Position numbers and translations under genes: made by a program
Shown here: positions 25,811 through 31,636 of the stretch, in pieces
Layout: each line of letters starts with the position of its first letter
Numbering within the stretch: the first letter of the stretch is position 1
The notes under the pieces: generated by a model
Database searches by the model: none
Told to the model about the DNA's origin: nothing
Seen by the model: only the letters and a program-made list of their open reading frames with translations
Source of the DNA: MedAcidi-G1 sp002294285
GTDB taxonomy: Bacteria; Actinomycetota; Acidimicrobiia; Acidimicrobiales; MedAcidi-G1
Assembly (NCBI GenBank): GCA_963999645.1
Contig: CAXEUY010000018.1
Location: 1 to 31,636, forward strand
Reading direction: 5' to 3'
DNA: 31,636 bases

Positions 25811-28800
25811 CTAGTCCTCAAATACCAAGGTCAAAGCAACTAGATCTTCTACTGTGTATGGCTGCCCATCAGCTTTGGTGGCAACAGTGCCATCCTCGTT
25901 GTAGTAAACCGGCAACTCATCATCACCTGAAGCTTTCCTAGCTATCAGTGTTTCACCACCTGTTGTTATAGCTTTCTGGACTGCTCCTACTGCTAGATTC
26001 TCCATTGCTATTTCAATTGGTTCCTGATCCATTGTGATCGTCACACCAACATCTGTAGTAATTGATGTAGCTGTGAAACCAGAAGCGTCTTTAATCTGCA
26101 TCTGTGTTCCATCAGCTGAAACAGTTACTGTCGCAGCTTGTGCGGCCTTTTCAGCCTCTGCTGCAGCGACTGCTTGCAAGAATGCTGCTACATCTGCGGC
26201 TGCCTCATCGGCGGCGGCTTGTGCTTCTTCTGCTGCTGCGATTGTCGCCTCATCAGCATCTGGGGCCGCTGCGGCTAGCTGAGCCATCTGGGCTTCAACC
26301 GCAGCTGCTCTTGCTGCTTCCTCGGCTTCGTTAGCTTCAGCTAGTGCTTCAGCAGCAGCGGCGTCTGCAGCTGCATATGCTTCAGCATCCATTGGCACTT
26401 GTATCGCCATGCCTCCGGTGTCTGTGAATGTTGACTCGATCAACAATGCTCCACCTTCGGTAACAACTCCACCTTCAGCTGGGTTGAACACCACGACACG
26501 TGCTGATTCAGAAGCAGGTGCTACACCTTCAGCGGCTGCAGCGGCTTCTTCAGCTGCGACAGCAGCGGCTTCTGCTGCCTCTGCTGCTGCAACAGCTTGT
26601 TCTTCCAAAGCAGCTTTATATGCTTCTTCGTCAAGATATTGCTCAGCGGCGGCATCTGCTGCGGCTGCGGATGCTTCAGCGTCTGCAAGAGCTGTAGTTG
26701 CAGCCAGTAGAGCTTCAGTGTCTGTTGGGTCGACTGTTTCAAGCGCTGCTTGCGCATCTGCCAGTGCAGTCGCTGCTGCGTCTGCTGCTGCTATCGCTGC
26801 TTGAGGTCTTACCAAGGCTGCTTGAGCTGCGACTGCAAGTCGAGCTGCTTCGGTTGAATCAGCTACTGCTTCTGTTTGAGCTGCGTTGGCTTCAGCTAGA
26901 GCTGCCTGTGCATCTGCTACTGCTGATGCTGCAACAACTGCGTCGAATTCAGGATCAGCGAAAGCTGTTGCTACAGCTGTCGCTGCATCTTCCGCTGCTT
27001 CTGTGACAGTCAGTTCAGCTTGAGCTGTCGCAACCGCCTGGGAAGCCTCTTGCACTGCAAGCATCGCTGCTTGAGCCGCTTCGAGAGCTTCTGGTGTTGC
27101 ATCTTCTTCTGAAGCTGCTGCAACGAGTGACTCAGCTTCAGCTAGAGCTGCAGCTGATGCTGCTTCTGCCTCCGCCAGAGCGGTTTCCGCTGCCGATCGT
27201 GAATCTGACGCTTCACTCAGAGCCTGTGATGCTGCTTGCGCATCCATCGTCGGATCGTTAAACGCTGAAGATATGGCGACTGCCATAGTCAGGTCTTTTC
27301 CTGCTTCTGTTACAGCATCTGCTGCTTCACCAGCGGCTTCTGCTGCTTCTTCTGCTGCTGCGAGTACTTCGTCAGCGCTTCCTGCAGCGAATGCTTCTGC
27401 CACTACCTGAGCTGTAGCTGCTGCAGTCTCAACTGTGTCTAGTGCTGCTGATGCTTCAGCTGCGTCTACTAGTGATGGGTCTGCGGCTGCTGTTGACTGA
27501 AGTGTTATGACACCGTCATCACTGAGCGTGTAGCCGACAGTGTTTCCACTTGAAAGCGTGATCGCTGTTGAACCGTCTTCTGGGTTCTGTGTGATGTTCT
27601 TTGGTGCTACACCTTCTAGAGGTATGTCAGGAGTTTCAGCAGCTGTTTGTGCTGCTTCTTCTGCTGCCGCTGTTGCTGTAGCAGCATTTTCGGCTGCTGC
27701 AGCGGCCTGTTCATCCAAAGCCGCGGCATATGCATCAGTGTCAGCTAGTTGTTCAGCTGTTGCTGCTCTTGCATCAACCGTTGCTTGCGCAAATTCAAGT
27801 GATTCGTTAGCTCTTAACAAGATCGCTTCATTCGCTGGATCATCGGCATCTATGCCAGCGATTGCAGCTTCGATATTGGCAAGTTGTTCCTCAGCGGCTG
27901 CGGCTGCTTCCGCTGCTTTTGCTGGAGCAGCTAGAGCCTCTTCAACAGCGTTCTGGGTTGTGATTGCCTGTGTGGCAACTTCCAGAGCTGAGTCGACTAC
28001 CTTGTCTGCTGCGGCGAACGACTCCTGCGAAGCAGCAGCTGCTTCTGTGGCTGTTTCAAGTGTGACAGTCGGATCCTGGATAGCTTCAACAACTGCTTGT
28101 GTTTCAGCTGCCTCATTTGTCCACAGGTCTAGCAGAGCATTGCTCTGTGTTTGCGCTGTTTCAGCTGCTGAGACTGCAGCTATAGCTGCCTGAGCGGCGG
28201 CGATCGCTGCGCTTGCAGCTGATTGAGTATCACCAAGCAACGCTGCTAGTGGGTCATCAGCTTGATATGTGGTACGTCCAACTTCAACGTGCTTGGAATT
28301 AGATGCACGTCGCATGTCTACTCGCTTGTTCTGTGTCTGATTTGCTTCAGCTTCGGCAAGGCTTGCTATGAAAGCATCAATCTCTGCCTGTGTGTAACCG
28401 GCTTCAAGAGCGGCATCTATAGCTGCTTGTGCTGCTGCTGATGTTTCCTCGATTTGGGATACTGCCGAAACCAGGTTGTCAGTCGCTTCCGCTACGGCCG
28501 CTTCACTTTCTTGAGCCGCTGTTTCCGCTGCTGCCAACTCGTTTACAGCATTCACAGCAGCTTCCTCGGCGGCATCCTCAATTGCTTGAGCTGCCTGTTG
28601 AGAGTCATCAACAGCGGCTTGTGAAGCTGCTATCTGTTCTTCAGCGGCTGCAATCTCTTCAGGCGTAGAAGCGTTCTCCAAAGCTGACTCAGCTGCTTCA
28701 AGAGCTTGCGCTGCAGCGTCCGCTACCTGCTGTGCGGCGTCTAGATCTTCCAAACCTTCTTGGATAGCTGAATCAATTGCGACTTGCTCACTAAGGGCAT

Positions 28801-31636
28801 CACGTACATCGACTGCTGCCTGAGTTTCAGCAACTGCCAATTCAGCAATTTCGATTGCATCCTCAGCATTTCCTTGATCTATAGCATCAGCAATTGCTGC
28901 AGCTCTTTCTGCTGTGTACTGAACCGCATCAGCAAACTCTGCTGCTTCTTCTGCTGCTTCTTCAGCAATGGCCTGCTGAGAAGGACCAACATAAGCTGCG
29001 CTTAGGTTCCCTTCGTCGTCAACCAAAGCCAACTGTTCGACACCATCTGGCGTGTTGGTCTGTACAGATCCGTTGTCGTTGACAGTCGGTTCAAAGATGT
29101 TGCCTTCTTCGTCAACATAAGTCATGTGACCGTCGGCTCCAGCGGTAACTGTCATTCCGTCAATCATTCCAGTCTGCAATCCGCCATCTTCAAGTCTCTT
29201 GGTTTCCTGAGAGGAACCGTCTGCGAATGTGACAGCGGTTGCACCTGTCAATGGATTTGATTCTGCGACCATTCCCATTGGATCAACTACTGAAATACTT
29301 CCGTCAGGATTCTCTCGTGTTACATAGTCTTCACCTTCAGGGGTTGTGAAAGTGGTTGTTCCTGTGAGTGGGTTGAACCTTTGAACACCTCCGTCAGGAA
29401 GGTTTTTCTGGATTGTTCCGTCATCAAGTGTTGATGTGACTGTCTGATCACCGTTTGGTGCGACTTCTATCTCCCAACTTCCATCTTCGGCTTCCATTAT
29501 CGAAGTTCCGTCTGTCATAAGAGTCACGAATGATCCGTCATCTGACTGGACTTTCTTTCCTCCGTAGCCCCATTCGTCAGTGAACTCGACTGAACCGTCG
29601 GTGTTTAACACTTCAACCGAACCGTCACCCATTTGTGTCACCATCGACCCGTCTTCCTGAAGGAATGACTGGTCAACTGATCCGTCAGGGTTTGTTCTTC
29701 TGAATGTTCCATCTGGTCTTTGTACTTCGATCAGGCCGTCTGATTGTTTAACTAGGAAGTTTCCGGTTTCTTCGTCGAAGATCTTTTCACGTGTCCAGCC
29801 TGATGGCTCAACGAAAGTTTCTCCACCGTCTGGTCGCTTGAGGACTGTTGATCCATCTTCACGTGTTGTTAGCGCAGATCCGTCTTCCTGTACTTGTGTT
29901 ACCGTGATTTCACCTGTGATCGAGGTGAATCTTCCTGAACCATCAGGGTTTTGTTCGATTATTGTTCCGTCTGGGTTTATCTGCTGGAAACCACCGTCTT
30001 CATTAACGACTCTTTCCATGGCTTTTCCGTCGCCCCAGAAGACTGTAAATCCGCCGTCTTCACCGATTGTCTGGCTCATTCCGTCTTCCCATGCTGTTGC
30101 TTTCAAGCCGTCTCCTAAGTCGAACGCAACTGGTGGCTGGAACTGTTTTACACCTTCATCTTCGAAGAATGCTGCACCGCGCCCTCCGAATTCATCCATG
30201 CCTTCAGGCATCATGCCGTCTTCAAAGTCCATTGGGTCCATGCCCATGGCACCCATGGCGAATGGATCCATTCCGTCATCCATTCCTCGTGCGCCTTCAA
30301 AGAACATGGTTGGGTCGAAACCGCCTTCACTGTTCGGATTGAAGAACTCTCTTGCTCCTGCTTTCAGGCCACCTGGGCCATCAGGTCCCATTCCTGGTTC
30401 ACCCATTTCTCCTTCTGGACCCATGAAGTCCTGGAAGAAGTCACCCATAGCAGCAAATCCTTCCATTCCTGGAGGCATCATTCCATCTTCAAATCCTTCT
30501 GGTGGTGGTCCAAAGCCATCCGGTCCTCCAAATGGATCAAAAACAAACTCGTTTTGTGGTTTGAAGAAGTCACCTTCAAGTGAGCCATCGTCGTTAAATT
30601 CGAAGACTGGTCCTCCCCAGCCTCCGGGGCCCATTCCTGGTGGGCCAAACGGGTCTCCGCCCATCATTGGGTCACCGAATGGGTCACCGAATGGGTCCAT
30701 GCCCATGCCAGGTCCCATTCCCATCATGAATGGATCTCCTGGTCCGGGTTGAGCCAGCATGTCGAAGAACATCGAGCTTGCTGCTCCGGTGTCTGCACCG
30801 AAGTCGTCAAACATCTGTTTCTGCTCTGCTCTTCCACCATCAAAACCTAAGAATTCATCAAAGAATCCCATCGGACCGCCCATAGGGCCGCCCATGCCCA
30901 TGTCAGGGCCAAATTCGTCTCCGCCCATGGGATCCATCATGCCCATGCCCATGCCGCCCATCGGGTCCATCATGCCCATGCCGCCACCGAATGGGTCCAT
31001 CATGAATGGGTCCATACCCATTCCCATGCCCATGCCGCCACCGAATGGATCCATGCCCATTCCCATGCCGCCACCGAATGGGTCCATGCCCATTCCCATG
31101 CCCATGTCAAAAGCGAACGGGTCTCCGCCCATAGGGCCGCCCATGTCAAAAGCGAACGGGTCACCACCCGGTCCAAAAATTCCAGTTTGCATATCTGGTG
31201 GCATAAATGGGTCCATGCCCATTCCCATGCCGCCACCAAATGGGTCCATGCCCATTCCCATGCCGCCACCGAATGGGTCCATGCCCATTCCCATGCCGCC
31301 CATGCCCATGTTCATCATGCCCATGTCCATGCCCATGTCACCCATAGCGTCCATCATGAATGGGTCCATACCCATTCCCATGCCGCCCATTGGGTCCATC
31401 ATGCCCATACCTGGGCCCATGCCCATGCCGCCCATTGGGTCCATCATGCCCATGCCTGGGCCCATGCCCATGCCGCCCATTGGGTCCATCATGCCCATGC
31501 CACCCATTGGGTCCATACCCATCATGCCCATATCCATTGGGCCTTCACCTGAGAAAGCTCCGAGCATCTCTTGCATCATCATTCCCTGATCGACGCCTTC
31601 CATATCGAACATCATTCCCATGTCCATGCCGCCCAT
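25811..31636 (-). CDS. Giant low-complexity protein: Met-rich head, DG beta-repeats, Ala-rich helical stalk (5' end cut by window)
   Basis: The frame is open for 1941 codons up to the window edge. The edge itself reads ATG, so the true start may be here or beyond. The head (about 1-502) consists of Met/Gly/Asp/Pro/Phe repeats (MGMDPFGGG; MMDPMGGMGMGPGMG). About 503-882 is a series of DGS/PDGT turns every nine residues separating short beta-strands. About 883-1836 is Ala/Glu-rich predicted helix, broken by beta-type linkers near 1102-1133, 1338-1386 and 1703-1753. The last 105 residues look globular beta (VTVSADGTQMQIKD to LALTLVFED-like end). The protein is acidic, with no Cys seen, no membrane segment and no sortase signal. 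I do not recognise the whole protein. A surface fibre, adhesin or cytoplasmic scaffold are all possible. The lipoprotein gene follows directly. Confidence 0.85.
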   Translation of the reverse strand: MGGMDMGMMFDMEGVDQGMMMQEMLGAFSGEGPMDMGMMGMDPMGGMGMMDPMGGMGMGPGMGMMDPMGGMGMGPGMGMMDPMGGMGMGMDPFMMDAMGDMGMDMGMMNMGMGGMGMGMDPFGGGMGMGMDPFGGGMGMGMDPFMPPDMQTGIFGPGGDPFAFDMGGPMGGDPFAFDMGMGMGMDPFGGGMGMGMDPFGGGMGMGMGMDPFMMDPFGGGMGMMDPMGGMGMGMMDPMGGDEFGPDMGMGGPMGGPMGFFDEFLGFDGGRAEQKQMFDDFGADTGAASSMFFDMLAQPGPGDPFMMGMGPGMGMDPFGDPFGDPMMGGDPFGPPGMGPGGWGGPVFEFNDDGSLEGDFFKPQNEFVFDPFGGPDGFGPPPEGFEDGMMPPGMEGFAAMGDFFQDFMGPEGEMGEPGMGPDGPGGLKAGAREFFNPNSEGGFDPTMFFEGARGMDDGMDPFAMGAMGMDPMDFEDGMMPEGMDEFGGRGAAFFEDEGVKQFQPPVAFDLGDGLKATAWEDGMSQTIGEDGGFTVFWGDGKAMERVVNEDGGFQQINPDGTIIEQNPDGSGRFTSITGEITVTQVQEDGSALTTREDGSTVLKRPDGGETFVEPSGWTREKIFDEETGNFLVKQSDGLIEVQRPDGTFRRTNPDGSVDQSFLQEDGSMVTQMGDGSVEVLNTDGSVEFTDEWGYGGKKVQSDDGSFVTLMTDGTSIMEAEDGSWEIEVAPNGDQTVTSTLDDGTIQKNLPDGGVQRFNPLTGTTTFTTPEGEDYVTRENPDGSISVVDPMGMVAESNPLTGATAVTFADGSSQETKRLEDGGLQTGMIDGMTVTAGADGHMTYVDEEGNIFEPTVNDNGSVQTNTPDGVEQLALVDDEGNLSAAYVGPSQQAIAEEAAEEAAEFADAVQYTAERAAAIADAIDQGNAEDAIEIAELAVAETQAAVDVRDALSEQVAIDSAIQEGLEDLDAAQQVADAAAQALEAAESALENASTPEEIAAAEEQIAASQAAVDDSQQAAQAIEDAAEEAAVNAVNELAAAETAAQESEAAVAEATDNLVSAVSQIEETSAAAQAAIDAALEAGYTQAEIDAFIASLAEAEANQTQNKRVDMRRASNSKHVEVGRTTYQADDPLAALLGDTQSAASAAIAAAQAAIAAVSAAETAQTQSNALLDLWTNEAAETQAVVEAIQDPTVTLETATEAAAASQESFAAADKVVDSALEVATQAITTQNAVEEALAAPAKAAEAAAAAEEQLANIEAAIAGIDADDPANEAILLRANESLEFAQATVDARAATAEQLADTDAYAAALDEQAAAAAENAATATAAAEEAAQTAAETPDIPLEGVAPKNITQNPEDGSTAITLSSGNTVGYTLSDDGVITLQSTAAADPSLVDAAEASAALDTVETAAATAQVVAEAFAAGSADEVLAAAEEAAEAAGEAADAVTEAGKDLTMAVAISSAFNDPTMDAQAASQALSEASDSRSAAETALAEAEAASAAALAEAESLVAAASEEDATPEALEAAQAAMLAVQEASQAVATAQAELTVTEAAEDAATAVATAFADPEFDAVVAASAVADAQAALAEANAAQTEAVADSTEAARLAVAAQAALVRPQAAIAAADAAATALADAQAALETVDPTDTEALLAATTALADAEASAAAADAAAEQYLDEEAYKAALEEQAVAAAEAAEAAAVAAEEAAAAAEGVAPASESARVVVFNPAEGGVVTEGGALLIESTFTDTGGMAIQVPMDAEAYAAADAAAAEALAEANEAEEAARAAAVEAQMAQLAAAAPDADEATIAAAEEAQAAADEAAADVAAFLQAVAAAEAEKAAQAATVTVSADGTQMQIKDASGFTATSITTDVGVTITMDQEPIEIAMENLAVGAVQKAITTGGETLIARKASGDDELPVYYNEDGTVATKADGQPYTVEDLVALTLVFED
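26135..28990 (-). repeat. Ala-rich helical repeat region of the giant protein
   Basis: About 950 residues dominated by Ala with Glu, Asp and Gln and very few aromatic or basic residues. Heptad-like and FIVAR-like patterns (TPEEIAAAEEQIAASQ, TQAEIDAFIASLAEAE, TPEALEAAQAAM) recur. A short motif recurs three times: AIQDPT, AFNDPT and AFADPE, near 28075, 27255 and 26955. Two homologous stretches end in YAAALDEQAAAAAENAA and YKAALEEQAVAAAEAAE, each leading to EGVAP, about 365 residues apart. Confidence 0.8.
28991..30130 (-). repeat. Nine-residue DG-turn beta repeats (G-box / TCP10_C-like)
   Basis: About 380 residues in which DG turns recur with a period of nine: DGTIIEQNPDGS, DGSALTTREDGS, DGSTVLKRPDGG, DGTFRRTNPDGS, DGSMVTQMGDGS, DGSVEVLNTDGS, DGTIQKNLPDGG. 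Each unit is a short alternating strand plus a turn. The same period and the same PDG(T/S) turns are found in the C-terminal G-box of centriolar CPAP/SAS-4 proteins, a free-standing antiparallel beta-sheet. This is similarity by eye, not a search result. Confidence 0.7.
31209..31307 (-). repeat. 33-bp tandem repeat, three copies, in the Met-rich head
   Basis: The plus-strand unit starts GGGTCCATGCCCATTCCC and continues through CCGCCACC to the next GGG. Starts at 31209, 31242 and 31275 are exactly 33 bases apart with one or two base differences. It encodes the 11-residue unit MGMDPFGGGMG. Related copies with changed spacing occur at 30960-31110. Confidence 0.9.
31386..31500 (-). repeat. 45-bp tandem repeat in the Met-rich head
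   Basis: CCCATTGGGTCCATCATGCC begins at 31386, 31431 and 31476, exactly 45 bases apart; the first two units are complete and the third diverges. The coding strand reads MMDPMGGMGMGPGMG per unit. Codon use is nearly identical between copies, pointing to recent duplication. Confidence 0.9.

Noticed and set aside
27540..28193. Plus-strand Ala/Ser-rich frame of 217 codons
   Set aside because: Complement of Ala and Glu codons in the helical stalk; no domain signal.
28991..30130. RTX calcium-binding nonapeptide repeats (same nine-residue period)
   Set aside because: The RTX pattern GGxGxDxUx is absent; here a single DG turn alternates with a beta-strand of mixed residues.
29838..30752. Plus-strand frame of 304 codons, Pro/Ser-rich
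   Set aside because: Antisense shadow of the DG repeats and the Pro/Gly/Met region; low-complexity composition simply lacks stop codons on both strands.
31187..31552. Plus-strand frame encoding a His/Trp/Ala-rich repeat that looks like a metal-binding peptide
   Set aside because: It arises from frame-shifted reading of CCCATG-type repeats; no start signal, and the repeats are explained by the minus-strand protein.
30759..31589. Long plus-strand frame (276 codons) rich in Pro, Met and Ser
   Set aside because: It is the mirror of the Met/Gly repeats of the minus-strand giant gene and has no independent domain or ribosome binding site. The minus frame is open over the whole 5.8 kb.

Overview
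The window looks like a chromosomal segment from a bacterium of the actinobacterial lineage, probably a marine-type Acidimicrobiia. This is an inference from gene order: rpsB-tsf-pyrH-frr-cdsA-dxr-rseP-ispG-rimP-nusA-infB, then rbfA-truB-ribF, with no uppS between frr and cdsA and with a long hydrophilic N-terminal extension on CdsA. GTG starts are common and GC is moderately low by eye. Almost everything is on the minus strand; the only convincing plus-strand gene is an aldolase at 11292-12056. I see no tRNA, rRNA, CRISPR array or insertion sequence.

Region 1 (1-8250) is a catabolic operon read leftwards: VOC/extradiol-type protein, FadR-type GntR regulator, cupin, hydantoinase A and B subunits, AMP-forming acyl-CoA ligase, and Rieske oxygenase alpha subunit. 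The genes are abutting or overlap by a few bases. An operator-like palindrome (TGGTCAGACCA, with a third half-site) lies on the predicted operon promoter at about 8183-8200. The same 18-bp element recurs at 100-117, in front of the truncated start of another leftward gene (1-65) that begins with a membrane or signal segment. This suggests a small regulon coupling catabolism to uptake or export of the substrate.

Region 2 (8255-11218) holds ribF, ribA, truB and rbfA. Region 3 is the inverted aldolase gene, wedged between rbfA and infB and overlapping infB tail to tail. Region 4 (12046-16522) is rimP-nusA-infB, preceded by an intrinsic terminator and a probable promoter. NusA ends in a perfect 7 x 15-bp tandem repeat encoding an acidic tail. 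Region 5 (16684-24901) is the rpsB-to-ispG block (translation, UMP kinase, ribosome recycling, phospholipid and isoprenoid precursor synthesis, site-2 protease). It has a foldable leader upstream of rpsB.

Region 6 (25068-31636) is the most unusual part. A giant open frame of at least 1941 codons, running off the right edge, encodes an acidic protein in which I see no cysteine. It has a Met/Gly/Asp/Pro/Phe repeat head (about 500 residues), then a region of about 380 residues with strict 9-residue DG-turn beta repeats like the G-box (TCP10_C) of the centriole protein CPAP/SAS-4. About 950 residues of Ala-rich helix with beta interruptions follow, then a short beta-type C-terminus. A pentapeptide-repeat lipoprotein lies directly downstream. 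Together they look like an undescribed cell-surface or scaffold module; its function cannot be read from sequence alone.
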